Assembly: GCA_039881145.1 (NCBI GenBank)
Contig: JAYKKI010000064.1
Location: forward strand, 4,397,001 to 4,461,000
Length of the DNA stretch: 64,000 nt
Reading direction: 5' to 3'
Source: Druceiella hillmani
Lineage: Eukaryota; Arthropoda; Insecta; Lepidoptera; Hepialidae
Shown: positions 1 through 11,190 of the stretch, piece by piece
Numbering within the stretch: position 1 is the first letter of the stretch
How the letters are laid out: every line of letters begins with the position of its first letter
Program-made: the position numbers and the translations under genes
The notes under the pieces: generated by a model
What the model saw: the letters and a program-made list of their open reading frames with translations, nothing else
Told to the model about the DNA's origin: nothing
Databases searched by the model: none

Positions 1-3000
1 TATCACAACATATATCTATCTATCGTAAATACTATTGCGACATATATCTGTCTATCGCAAAGGCTATCACAACATATATCTATCTATCGTAAATACTATT
101 GCGACATATATCTATCTATCGCAAAGGCTATCACAACATATATCTATCTATCGTAAATACTATTGCGACATATATCTGTCTATCGCAAAGGCTATCACAA
201 CATATATCTATCTATCGTAAATACTATTGCGACATATATCTATCTATCGCAAAGGCTATCACAACATATATCTATCTATCGTAAATACTATTGCGACATA
301 TATCTATCTATCGCAAAGGCTATCACAACATATATCTATCTATCGTAAATACTATTGCGACATATATCTGTCTATCGCAAAGGCTATCACGATATATATC
401 TATCTATCGTAAATACTATTGCGACATATATCTGTCTATCGTAAATACTATTGCGACATATATCTGTCTATCGCAAAGGCTATCACGATATATATCTATC
501 TATCGTAAATACTATTGCGACATATATCTGTCTATCGTAAATACTATTGCGACATATATCTGTCTATCGCAAAGGCTATCACAACATATATCTATCTATC
601 GTAAATACTATTGCGACATATATCTGTCTATCGCAAAGGCTATCACGATATATATCTATCTATCGTAAATACTATTGCGACATATATCTGTCTATCGTAA
701 ATACTATTGCGACATATATCTGTCTATCGCAAAGGCTATCACGATATATATCTATCTATCGTAAATACTATTGCGACATATATCTGTCTATCGTAAATAC
801 TATTGCGACATATATCTGTCTATCGCAAAGGCTATCACAACATATATCTATCTATCGTAAATACTATTGCGACATATATCTGTCTATCGCAAAGGCTATC
901 ACGATATATATCTATCTATCGTAAATACTATTGCGACATATATCTGTCTATCGTAAATACTATTGCGACATATATCTGTCTATCGCAAAGGCTATCACGA
1001 TATATATCTATCTATCGTAAATACTATTGCGACATATATCTGTCTATCGTAAATACTATTGCGACATATATCTGTCTATCGCAAAGGCTATCACAACATA
1101 TATCTATCTATCGTAAATACTATTGCGACATATATTTGTCTATCGCAAAGGCTATCACGATATATATCTATCTATCGTAAATACTATTGCGACATATATC
1201 TGTCTATCGTAAATACTATTGCGACATATATCTGTCTATCGCAAAGGCTATCACGATATATATCTATCTATCGTAAATACTATTGCGACATATATCTGTC
1301 TATCGTAAATACTATTGCGACATATATCTGTCTATCGCAAAGGCTATCACAACATATATCTATCTATCGTAAATACTATTGCGACATATATCTGTCTATC
1401 GCAAAGGCTATCACAACATATATCTATCTATCGTAAATACTATTGCGACATATATCTGTCTATCGCAAAGGCTATCACGATATATATCTATCTATCGTAA
1501 ATACTATTGCGACATATATCTGTCTATCGTAAATACTATTGCGACATATATCTGTCTATCGCAAAGGCTATCACGATATATATCTATCTATCGTAAATAC
1601 TATTGCGACATATATCTGTCTATCGTAAATACTATTGCGACATATATCTGTCTATCGCAAAGGCTATCACAACATATATCTATCTATCGTAAATACTATT
1701 GCGACATATATCTGTCTATCGCAAAGGCTATCACAACATATATCTATCTATCGTAAATACTATTGCGACATATATCTATCTATCGCAAAGGCTATCACAA
1801 CATATATCTATCTATCGTAAATACTATTGCGACATATATCTGTCTATCGCAAAGGCTATCACGATATATATCTATCTATCGTAAATACTATTGCGACATA
1901 TATCTGTCTATCGTAAATACTATTGCGACATATATCTGTCTATCGCAAAGGCTATCACGATATATATCTATCTATCGTAAATACTATTGCGACATATATC
2001 TGTCTATCGTAAATACTATTGCGACATATATCTGTCTATCGCAAAGGCTATCACAACATATATCTATCTATCGTAAATACTATTGCGACATATATCTATC
2101 TATCGCAAAGGCTATCACGATATATATCTATCTATCGTAAATACTATTGCGACATATATCTGTCTATCGTAAATACTATTGCGACATATATCTGTCTATC
2201 GCAAAGGCTATCACAACATATATCTATCTATCGTAAATACTATTGCGACATATATCTGTCTATCGCAAAGGCTATCACGATATATATCTATCTATCGTAA
2301 ATACTATTGCGACATATATCTGTCTATCGTAAATACTATTGCGACATATATCTGTCTATCGCAAAGGCTATCACGATATATATCTATCTATCGTAAATAC
2401 TATTGCGACATATATCTGTCTATCGTAAATACTATTGCGACATATATCTGTCTATCGCAAAGGCTATCACAACATATATCTATCTATCGTAAATACTATT
2501 GCGACATATATCTGTCTATCGCAAAGGCTATCACGATATATATCTATCTATCGTAAATACTATTGCGACATATATCTGTCTATCGTAAATACTATTGCGA
2601 CATATATCTGTCTATCGCAAAGGCTATCACGATATATATCTATCTATCGTAAATACTATTGCGACATATATCTGTCTATCGTAAATACTATTGCGACATA
2701 TATCTGTCTATCGCAAAGGCTATCACAACATATATCTATCTATCGTAAATACTATTGCGACATATATCTATCTATCGCAAAGGCTATCACGATATATATC
2801 TATCTATCGTAAATACTATTGCGACATATATCTGTCTATAGTAAATACTATTGCGACATATATCTGTCTATCGCAAAGGCTATCACAACATATATCTATC
2901 TATCGTAAATACTATTGCGACATATATCTGTCTATCGCAAAGGCTATCACGATATATATCTATCTATCGTAAATACTATTGCGACATATATCTGTCTATC

Positions 3001-3380
3001 GTAAATACTATTGCGACATATATCTGTCTATCGCAAAGGCTATCACGATATATATCTATCTATCGTAAATACTATTGCGACATATATCTGTCTATCGTAA
3101 ATACTATTGCGACATATATCTGTCTATCGCAAAGGCTATCACAACATATATCTATCTATCGTAAATATTATTGCGACATATATCTATCTATCGCAAAGGC
3201 TATCACAACATATATCTATCTATCGTAAATACTATTGCGACATATATCTGTCTATCGTAAATACTATTGCGACATATATCTGTCTATCGCAAAGGCTATT
3301 ACAACATATATCTATCTATCGTAAATATTATTGCGACATATATCTATCTATCGCAAAGGCTATCACAACATATATCTATA
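1..3380. repeat. 32-bp monomer satellite with 64/160/256-bp higher-order units
   Basis: About 105 head-to-tail 32-bp monomers, truncated by the window start. The core is 'atatctatctatcg', rich in TATC. Monomers differ at their ends: they start tatcacaac, tatcacgat or tattgcgac and end gtaaatac or gcaaaggc. The end gtaaatac is followed by a tattgcgac start, and gcaaaggc by a tatcac start. Simple 64-bp dimers fill 1 to about 290. From 291 an eight-monomer (256-bp) block recurs at 547, 803 and 1059, then 64-, 256- and 160-bp (five-monomer) blocks mix up to 3107. Copies are almost identical, with rare single changes (such as near 2839), so homogenisation is recent. Open frames through the array are a by-product of repetition, not genes. 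Confidence 0.97.
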
Positions 3381-3461
3381 AATAGTGTTTAAGGTTTTGG
3401 TGATTTAATAAAATCACCGAAACGTTAAATATTGTTTATAGACATATGGTGCGATAGCCTT
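3356..3461. repeat. 51-bp-arm palindrome at the satellite edge
   Basis: Arms 3356-3406 and 3411-3461 are reverse complements over 51 bp with roughly eight mismatches and an aata loop. The inner 13 bp (3394-3406 with 3411-3423) pair fully if one G-T wobble is allowed. The outer half of the left arm is the last satellite monomer (aaggctatcacaacatatat), so the right arm carries a diverged inverted copy of the monomer. The right half of the loop stem is followed by GAAACGTT. Confidence 0.8.
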
Positions 3462-3650
3462 CTATTCAACTTCACTTAAATCGCCCCTTCTGGGCGGTAC
3501 CTTCTAACCTAAACCGTCCCTTCTGGATAGTTATTTTGGAAATTAACTTGGACAACACCAAGATGACGACTAACTAGTATAACCGTGACAAATATAACCG
3601 TGAGTACTAAGATAAACCAACCTGTCATAGAAAAAGTCCAGAAATAAAAT

Positions 3651-3652
<2 letters not shown>

Positions 3653-3717
<65 letters not shown>
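3653..3717. repeat. (TA)n(TG)n microsatellite
   Basis: A run of TA dinucleotides changes to TG dinucleotides near 3697. Simple sequence only. The unique stretch before it (3462-3652) shows no recognisable feature. Confidence 0.95.
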
Positions 3718-3835
3718 CATGGTCAAAAGATTGTCAAGGGGAAATTTTGCAAATCTAACTAACAACTAACCAATTAACTTAAAAAAAACTAAGCTAAAAA
3801 GTAACCTTTGTGTTTACAAAAAAAAATTTCACCAA

Positions 3836-4176
3836 GCTGAGAAAGTAATTAGAAAGAAACTGATAGGGGTGACGATAAGAGACCGAAAGAGAAACGAGTG
3901 GCTCAGACAGAAGAGTAGGGTCGTAGACTTTATCAAACTTAAGTGGCAATGGGTTGACCACGTCGCCAGAAAACAGGACTCATGGTGTAAAGCGCTCATT
4001 TAATTGAGATAGTTGGACAGAAAGCGCCCACAAGAAAGGCCACATGTACTTTGGTACGATGACATCAAAATAACAGCTGAAGTGAAATGATCAGAAAAAG
4101 CACAAAATCGAGGGGAGCGGTGTAGAGTGAAGGACACCTCCATATATGCAGTAGAATATAGCTAAGGAAGAAAGAA
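3836..4176 (+). pseudogene. RTE-like LINE ORF2 C-terminal remnant
   Basis: Translating from 3857 gives a KLIGVTIRDRKRNEW stretch, then VVDFIKLKWQWVDHVARK (from about 3926), then PQERPHVLWYDDI after two stop codons. This order (LGVSLRDR-like, then KLKWxWxGHVAR, then a GRPxxRWxDDI-like block) is the family pattern of the tail end of RTE-like endonuclease-reverse transcriptases; I identify it by recall of the family. Further stops follow the DDI block, and a final AQNRGERC stretch matches the usual post-DDI region. The reverse transcriptase and endonuclease domains are absent. The remnant is old, with at least four stops, and is non-functional. It shares its family with pieces near 22.3, 24.8, 47.6, 56.1, 56.8 and 61.3 kb. 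Confidence 0.75.
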
Positions 4177-4390
4177 GAAGATTTAATAAACACATTGCAT
4201 CCTCTGTTGACATTTGGAAATATTTTTCTATTATCTAGCCAAAAAATGCCTAATTTCATTCTATAAGAGTTACGCTAATTATCTAGTTAAAAAGTAACCT
4301 GTTAATAATTTGAATCAAAAGCTATGTTTATATCAAGTTTTATGTAAATCTATCCATTTGTTTAGATGTGATTAATTTTATTACATCTAC

Positions 4391-4437
4391 GAGGTTACAC
4401 AATGGAAATGTTCCGGACATTTCCATTGTATAACCTC
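4391..4437. repeat. 21-bp-arm hairpin
   Basis: Arms 4391-4411 and 4417-4437 pair at 20 of 21 positions around a 5-nt spacer (tccgg). The flanks are AT-rich and not clearly related to each other. It could be the core of a small MITE; no target duplication is visible. Confidence 0.85.
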
Positions 4438-4646
4438 ATAGAATAACATCAATTTAATTTGTTACCCTCACTAAAATACTTGCATATTGTATAACTTTCG
4501 ATAATATAATAAAAACTAAACCGCTCCCCTACAATAAACTCACTAACGTAAACTGTTGGGAAAACCCACACAAACCCGGCTTCCGCTATTGTTTTGTGTA
4601 ATATATAAATGCTGTTGGAAGTTCCTAATAATTATTCTTTGCTAAT

Positions 4647-4692
4647 ATCCCACCTGAAGATGTTGTAATACAACGAAACCTAGGTTGAGGTA
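4647..4692 (+). ncRNA. hammerhead-ribozyme-like motif, copy 1
   Basis: Order of parts: a CCCAC flank, CTGAAGA (4654-4660, fits CUGANGA), a hairpin GTTGT-aat-ACAAC, GAAA (4675-4678), then ACC-ta-GGT and T, the expected cleavage position. Stem I is weak here (CCAC against GAGG). One extra T sits between CTGAAGA and stem II, which a canonical hammerhead lacks. Known hammerheads of this minimal kind occur in Penelope-like elements, so a decayed copy of such an element is the best reading. Activity is doubtful. Confidence 0.35.
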
Positions 4693-4734
4693 AAGAACTT
4701 AAAAAAAGTAGAAATAATGCTACATCACCTAGAT

Positions 4735-5197
4735 TAATTTAATTGTGAATATTTATGTACTTAAGTGAATGGTTATTACGTAATAAACTAACAATTATAG
4801 AAAGACACATTCATGTTTACAAAGTTATCAATATTTTTACATTTATACTCTTGAAATAATAGCGTATCATCGTCCATTAATCTATATATTTATGTATAAA
4901 TATATTTTGTAAATTGATTGCTACATGAACTGTCTCCCATAGTTAATGATTTTCTGACACTAAATCATAAAAAAGTAAAAACAAATGCAATAGGGTATTT
5001 GCGAAATGTCGATATTTGCATAAAAATATTTTAACTCTTTAGAATAGGTTTAAAAGAATCTTATGATGAAAAAATAATGCATGTAACAAACAATTAATCG
5101 AGACTTGTGTAATTTGTTTTATTTATTAAATTAAAAAAGTTATTATGAATTTAGTTTCCCCAAAAAAAATGAGAAAATTATAATATGCGACATGTAA
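4735..5197. other. AT-rich, nothing recognised
   Basis: No frame, repeat or site that I can support. Confidence 0.5.
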
Positions 5198-5264
5198 GTT
5201 AAACGCAATATTTAACGAATTATTAAATATTTTTATTAATAATTCGTTAAATATTGCGTTTAAC
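5198..5264. repeat. perfect 28-bp-arm hairpin
   Basis: Arms 5198-5225 and 5237-5264 are exact reverse complements over 28 bp, with an 11-nt AT loop. The sequence is followed by a short GC-rich tract (ggggcgttttcgcgcgaatcg) and then plain AT-rich DNA to about 5940. Confidence 0.95.
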
Positions 5265-5948
5265 AATAAATGGGGCGTTTTCGCGCGAATCGTAGTTCAT
5301 CAGTTTTTAAGTCGTTATAACTTTGGAAGAAAAGTCCTAAGTGCGATATATTTATTTTAACCTTTTAATGTTATTACTTACTCTATTCTAGTAATAAAAA
5401 CAATATATTTATATATATAACATAATAAAAATAGTATATTATTATTTAATTCTAGTAATAAAACTAAAACATAGTCGAACACCCTATACACTTAAAACTA
5501 TACGCTTAAAAAATAATTTTTCCATAAGTAAAGTGGAAGTTAGAATTTGGGATGGGATTTAGGAGTTGAAGGTTAGAAGAGATGGATTTTTTTCATACAA
5601 CGTTTGAAAACATTAACAGAGAGAGAATTCTTGGTTGATTCAGATTTAGTTATAAACAAAGTTTTGTTGAAAATAAAATTTATGGAAATTAGTTTTTTGC
5701 TCATAAAAATAAAACAGAACAGATTTTCAGAGCATAACTCTAGGCTATGAGTAAACGAGTATTTCATTCTATTTCTAAAATAATATATTTCTAATATATC
5801 TAACTTATTTACGTTATATGCGAATGGTGCCGATTGCGGACATCCATGCGCTCGAGCTGCACAATGTGACTAAAGATCTAACGAATACATGAGTTTTGAA
5901 AGCATTCTAAATTTTTAGAGCTTCATCGTATTTCTCTGTAGTCAAGAA

Positions 5949-6766
5949 AATGCAATAAGAACATTTGAAAGATAATAAGAATATTGAAAAGGCGATTAGA
6001 ATATTAGAAAGTCAATAAGAGTATTTGAAGGACTATAAGAGTATTAGTAAGACAATAAGGGTATTTGAATAACAACAAGAGTATTTCAAAAGCGAAAGAG
6101 TATTTGAAAGGCAATACGAGTATTTGAAAAACAATAAAATTATACAAAAAGCAATAAATGTATTTAAAATGCAATAAGAGTATCGGAAAGGCAATTAGAT
6201 TATTTCAAAGACGATAACAATATTTGAATGGCAATTGAAGTATTTGAAAGGCAATTGGAGTATTTGATAGGCAATAAGAGTATTTGAAAGACAATAAGAA
6301 TATATGAAAGCACTAAGAGTATTTGAAAGATATTAAGAGTATCTGAGAAGCAATTAAATAATTTGGAATGATTTAAGGTTATTTTAAGGACAACAACGGT
6401 ATTTCAAAGGCAACAAGAATATTTGAAAGACAATTGGAATATTTGAAGGGCAATTAGAGTATTTGGAAAACAATAAGAGTATTTAAAAGATAATAAGAAT
6501 ACATGAAAAGCACTAAGAGTATTTGAAAGATATTAAGAGTATCTGAAAGGCAATTATATAATTTGGAATGCATTAAGGGTATTTGAAAGACAACAACGGT
6601 ATTTCAAATGCAACAAGAATATTTGAAGAACAATTGGTATATTTGAAGGGCAATTAGAGTATTTGAAAGGAAATAAGAAAATATGAAAACTAAGAAGAGT
6701 ATATGAAAGGCAATAAGATTATCTGAAAAGCTATGAGTATATTTCAAAAGTGATAAGAGAATTTGA
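5949..6766. repeat. degenerate 20-bp minisatellite
   Basis: About 40 units of a roughly 20-bp motif of the form gcaataagagtatttgaaag, considerably diverged. A longer block of about ten units is duplicated: the stretch from about 6290 (agcactaagagtatttgaaa onward) recurs from about 6490 with the same unusual variants such as 'acaacaacggtatttcaaa'. It has no coding potential; frames are broken in both strands. Confidence 0.9.
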
Positions 6767-7041
6767 CTAAGTTGGGCACTGGTTTGAACGGCTGGAAAAT
6801 TTTAAATTAAGATTATTCCGAAACATGGCAGTATAAATGGAAAACAAAACGATGTTTACTCGTAACACGGAGGTAAATGCAAAACTAATATAAGAAAAAT
6901 ATATATCAAGATGTTATTTTAACGCACGCCAACATGTTTACAATACCACGCGCTTGCCGTTTGAGTTACAGTAACTAGTCTAGTTAACGTGTTCACTATA
7001 AATACCCGGGATGTTTATTAAACTCCTATGTGGAAAAAATA

Positions 7042-7043
<2 letters not shown>

Positions 7044-7086
<43 letters not shown>
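7044..7086. repeat. (AT)n microsatellite
   Basis: Pure AT dinucleotide run. A TATA-like string (tataaata, about 6997-7004) lies 40 bp upstream, but no transcript evidence can be seen. Confidence 0.95.
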
Positions 7087-7089
<3 letters not shown>

Positions 7090-7715
7090 AAGCTTTAATG
7101 CTTGCAAGGAGATCTAAAATGTAATTTATTTAATTTAATAAAGTTTTATGGCTATAATAGCATATCTCATTCATCCACATTGTCGTCACTGTCGCTATTA
7201 ATGTCAATTATTTCCAATTTTCTGTTTTTGCTGTGTTCAAATTTTTCCCAACACATCTCCCCAGATTTCCTTATTTAAACTAACAGTCTCCTATTTGAGT
7301 ACATTCTTAACCCATAGCAGTCTTTCGAAATCCTCAAGAAGTCCCTTTCAGCTGATCAGTCCTCTTGCTATCCAAATATCCAATTGCTATGTTATGATCT
7401 TGGTGCCTTTAATTATGTCTTCTACTCCAGTTTTTTCTCAATTTTCCCGTATTTTCCTTTTTATCCTATATGCTACGTAAAAAGGCAAATATTTAATAAC
7501 TGTATGTTGCACTCAAACATCCAAATAGCTGTCGCAGCGTTTTTCTGAAAAGTAATTAAATGTAAAAACTATTTCAAAGTAAGAATTTAAAAAAAAGACA
7601 TCTAGTAAACAATTTGAAAACGAAAATCTTAACTATGCAATATATAAATATAACAAGAAATATTTGTGCATCTAAATTAAATATAATATTAAAATTTACT
7701 ACAAGTAATACCGTT
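7090..7715. other. unassigned AT-rich stretch
   Basis: Contains a 61-codon open frame (7295-7480 plus strand) with no recognisable motif. I do not support it as a gene. Confidence 0.4.
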
Positions 7716-7719
7716 ATAA

Positions 7720-7990
7720 CATAGCAGTAAAGCTATGTTAGATGTGGGTATTGCCTAATTTTTTTATTCCATAAAATATCATTTTAAATATAAGGTACAA
7801 GAGCTAAGGGGTGAAAAAATTTTTAGCAAATCTTAAAAATGAGTCGAGTTACAAAGGTTTATGCTTAACATTTAGGCTAGGATGGCAATATAAAATTGTG
7901 ACATTATACATAGTAATGCTCGTTTCATTCTGCAGAAAAGAATGAGACGGGAAGCGGTCCCTACCCTGTTCCTACCGTTAAATTTAGAAG
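7720..7990. repeat. left copy of a ~270-bp direct repeat
   Basis: Nearly identical to 8405-8690, including the blocks gctatgttagatgtgggtat and gagacgggaagcggtcc. The two copies flank the 18-bp array at 8012-8403, so the array seems to have grown inside, or been bracketed by, a duplicated element of unknown type. Confidence 0.9.
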
Positions 7991-8011
7991 TTTATAACTT
8001 TGTCACTTTTA

Positions 8012-8403
8012 AATGGATGCAGTAAAGCTATGTTGCAATAAAATGGATGCAGTAAGTTAAATGGAAGCAGTAAGTTAAATGGATGCAGTAAGTTAAATGG
8101 ATACAGTAAGTTAAATGGATGCAGTAAGTTAAATGGATGCAGTAAGTTAAATGGATGCAGTGAGTTAAATGGATGCAGTAAGTTAAATGGATGCAGTAAT
8201 GGATGCAGTAAGTTAAATCGATGCAGTAATTTAAATGGATGCAGTAAGTTAAATAGATGCGTAAGTTAAATGGATGCAGTAAGTTAAATGGATGCAGTAA
8301 GTTAAATGGAAGCAGTAAGTTAAATAGATGCAGTAAGTTAAATGGATGCAGTAATGGATGCAGTAAGTTAAATGGAAGCAGTAAGTTAAATGGATGCAGT
8401 AAG
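8012..8403. repeat. 18-bp minisatellite
   Basis: About 21 units of ggatgcagtaagttaaat, with a few short or variant units (for example near 8196 and 8355). Because 18 is a multiple of three, both strands show long open frames with six-residue repeats (KLNGCS on plus; LTYCIH on minus). These are by-products, not proteins. Confidence 0.95.
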
Positions 8404-8404
8404 C

Positions 8405-8690
8405 ATAGCAGCAAAAGCTATGTTAGATGTGGGTATTGCCTAATTATTTTATTCCATAAAATATAATTTTAAGATAAAAGCTAAGGGGTAAAAAAATTTT
8501 CAGCAAATCTTAAAAATGAGTCGAGTTACAAAGGTTTATGCTTAACATTTAGGCTAGGATGGCAATATAAAATTGTGACATTATACATAGTAATGCTCGT
8601 TTTATTCTGCAGAAAAGAATGAGACGGGAAGCGGTCCTTACCCAGTTCCTACCGCTAAATTTAGAAGATCATAACTCACTCACTTTTTAA
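8405..8690. repeat. right copy of the ~270-bp direct repeat
   Basis: Matches 7720-7990 with small indels. It starts with the same agcagYaaagctatgtt block that also appears at the left edge of the minisatellite (about 8018), which suggests that block was a recombination point. Confidence 0.9.
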
Positions 8691-10576
8691 TAAATTTTTG
8701 TATCTTTCTTTACTCCTGCATGAAACTATGTCCTAATGAGGGTTCAGATATACTAGAAAGAGGGTAGCGTATGCGCGCAGGTAGCGAAATGTTTACATCA
8801 TATTTATGTATATTTTTATTATTTATTTACCTATTTGAATGTTTATTCCTTTTAAGGGTTTTATACCTAGAAAATAAAAAAGCAACTATAATAAGATCAC
8901 TTATATTTCTGCCCTTCTGTCTATCTGTCATAGACAATTTATACGGAAACCATTCCACGTAGAAAAAATTCAACATAATGATAAAGTTTATTAAACGGCG
9001 TATATGATAAATATAGCACGCGACACCTACAGGGAATATTTATGAAACTTTTATTGTTTTATTAGAAGTTGTAAAAATAATGATCGGATTAGCGAATATG
9101 GTATAATTGATATAAGATGTTAGAAACCCATCTGTCGTACCATAAATGAGACTACAACATTCCATCTATTTCATAATTACCATATTCGGCAATCCGTTCA
9201 AATTATTTAGAGGCCACACGATTCCCTACTAACATAATAAAGTGGAACATTGCCAGCACACAAAACATGTGCCATCAAATCTACAGAAAAATTTCACGAC
9301 GATATATACTTTTCATCAATAGATTACACGATAAGCATTTTAATGATAAATTTTATATATTTCTTTAAAACCTTATGCCCAAATTATAGATTTACGTAAA
9401 ACAATGGACATTTGGAAAATATATATAACAGATGGCTATAAAACAAAAACAAGTAAGACAATATATACACAGACCAATCAATACAATCCAAAAACAAATA
9501 AGCATTAATTTGGATAAATATAATTTAGCACTCAGTAAAGAACTACTAAAGAACCCCGTGACCCCATTTCTGAAGCGATCAATGGAGCAGAACTAAAAAC
9601 ATTGTGTGTTTCAGCTCAAACACACCATTGGAGTTTACTCCTTAAGCACAATTGTCTTGGAATGTATAAAATAAATAACACTGTATATAAATATAAATAT
9701 CAGTACCATCTATCAATAGATCTCTTACCGTTAAGGCAGCGTTCATAAGAACCGCATTCGCTCGACTATTCTTTCGTTGACTTACGTTGCAAGACTGGTA
9801 TCCGTGAATTTTTTTTTAACGGGATAATATACAACTTATGTCCATCCTGAAGGTCGTTTCTAAATATTGGTTAAAGATTTTTTGAAATCGGATGAGTAGT
9901 TTTGAGATTACCTCCTACATCCAAACTGACAAACTGTTACACTTTTTTAACGCTCTGAACTTCTGATTTTACTCCTCATAGTACTTCATACCGGTGCTAT
10001 ATATTAATAATAAATTTCATTTATTTACTTGGAATATAGAATAATCCAGAAGGCGCATACGCACATACCTTTTGGCGGTTGCCTGAAGCCAAAAATCGTC
10101 TGCCCCTCCACCGTGTTCCTTCTAATAGCGCCCCACCTTACTCACATAGTGTTCTGGGAAATCGACACATAAATATATTTGTATTGAACGCGCAGCTTGC
10201 AACATTTGTTAAGATTTATCAGAACCTAATCACGTACCTAAACATGACGAAGCCAAACATTATTTTAATGTTTGTCGAAAAATGACTGTCTTACTTTGAT
10301 TTCTTTCACTGACAGTTTCGTGAAAGAAAAAGAAAATAAACCCCACCATGTTTTTAAAATAAATCAAGTAATATTTGTATCTATGTGGCTAAAAAGACAT
10401 TGCTCTTCCATTTGGTTCCACCATTGGATATAGTTCTACCGTTCTGTAACTTGAACAATGATCATAAATTTTATAAAACTACCAGCGCTTCTGTGAAATC
10501 TCAAATCGATACTTTTTTCTTCCGAAAAACTTGAACATCAAACTTGAAACAAGTGCAAATCTTTATACCTGCATTA
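8691..10576. other. unassigned AT-rich DNA with one imperfect inverted repeat
   Basis: 9085-9108 and 9175-9196 form a roughly 22-bp imperfect inverted repeat around 66 bp, possibly a small MITE. Nothing else is recognised. Open frames of 60-70 codons (8771-8962, 10079-10285) lack motifs. Confidence 0.5.
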
Positions 10577-10841
10577 CACTACTCGCAAAGTTGATCGAAG
10601 TTAGACGAATAGAATAGTGTAGAGAGGTACTTCGATTCGCTTTCTGCAACCTCGCTTCGCATCAGGCGATTTCGGATCGCTGTTGGTTTTTTGGGCCCGA
10701 GTCAAAGGACTTCGTAAGGTTAGCGTACGGGAGACTCACGGCGACTGAACTCCTCGCTAGGTTGCACGAGTGTGTAGTCACGTACTTCAGACTACGATCA
10801 ACTTCGATGAGCACTTCGCGGTAACTTCGCGAGTTTTAGTG
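10577..10841. mobile_element. MITE with CACTA-type ends
   Basis: The 265-bp tract begins CACTA and ends TAGTG. Ends align as inverted repeats: CACTA-CTCGC-AAGTT at the left, and CACTA-aaa-CTCGCG-AAGTT read from the right. Short cgaagt/acttcg motifs recur about eight times inside, more GC-rich than the surroundings, as subterminal repeats often do. There is no coding capacity. CMC/EnSpm elements start with CACTA by established knowledge; assignment here is inference because no clear target duplication is seen. Confidence 0.5.
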
Positions 10842-11053
10842 CGAACATCATACGAATATGCCGGCTTGTTCATTGAAAAAAGGTAAAACTCGGTCTCAAA
10901 TTCACAAAAAAAAATTATGTTTTCACTTTAGCTAATACTTTTATTTTCATAATTACTGTTGAATATATTTGGCGTTAATTTTGTAGAAATTCGTTATTCA
11001 CAATTAAATGAAACTGCGTGATGTAGTATTATTTCTACTTTCTTTAAGTTCTT

Positions 11054-11097
11054 TACCACGACCTAGGTTTCGTTGCATAACATCTTCACGTGGGATA
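11054..11097 (-). ncRNA. hammerhead-like motif, copy 2
   Basis: On the minus strand the order is CCCAC, GTGAAGA, a short GTT/AAC stem, GAAA, ACC-ta-GGT and C, then GTGG, which can pair with CCAC as stem I. The first core base is G instead of C, which should disable a hammerhead. Recognisable only by comparison with the other two copies. Confidence 0.3.
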
Positions 11098-11146
11098 TTA
11101 GCAAAGATCTTTGCTAATAGATAATAAATAAAATATCATTGCTAAT

Positions 11147-11190
11147 ATCCCACCTGAAGATGTAATACAACGAAACCTAGGTCGTGGTAA
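11147..11190 (+). ncRNA. hammerhead-like motif, copy 3
   Basis: CCAC (stem I), CTGAAGA (11154-11160), GAAA (11172-11175), ACC-ta-GGT then C (11183, GUC triplet) and GTGG closing stem I. Core bases G5, G8, G12 and A13 and the GUC cleavage triplet are all present, but stem II is shortened by 3 nt against copy 1 and pairs poorly. Confidence 0.35.

Noticed and set aside
1..3380. CRISPR-like array
   Set aside because: No unique spacers; every unit is satellite, and the context is a eukaryotic genome.
35..3385. Overlapping 61-125 codon open frames
   Set aside because: They repeat at satellite spacing and shift frame every 32 bp; they are by-products of a stop-poor tandem repeat.
3394..3430. A fourth hammerhead-like motif (hairpin followed by GAAACGTT)
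   Set aside because: The CUGANGA half of the core is absent; the hairpin is better explained as the centre of the satellite-edge palindrome.
8028..8414. 128-codon minus-strand frame rich in LTYCIH repeats
   Set aside because: Product of the 18-bp minisatellite, whose length is a multiple of three; both strands stay open.
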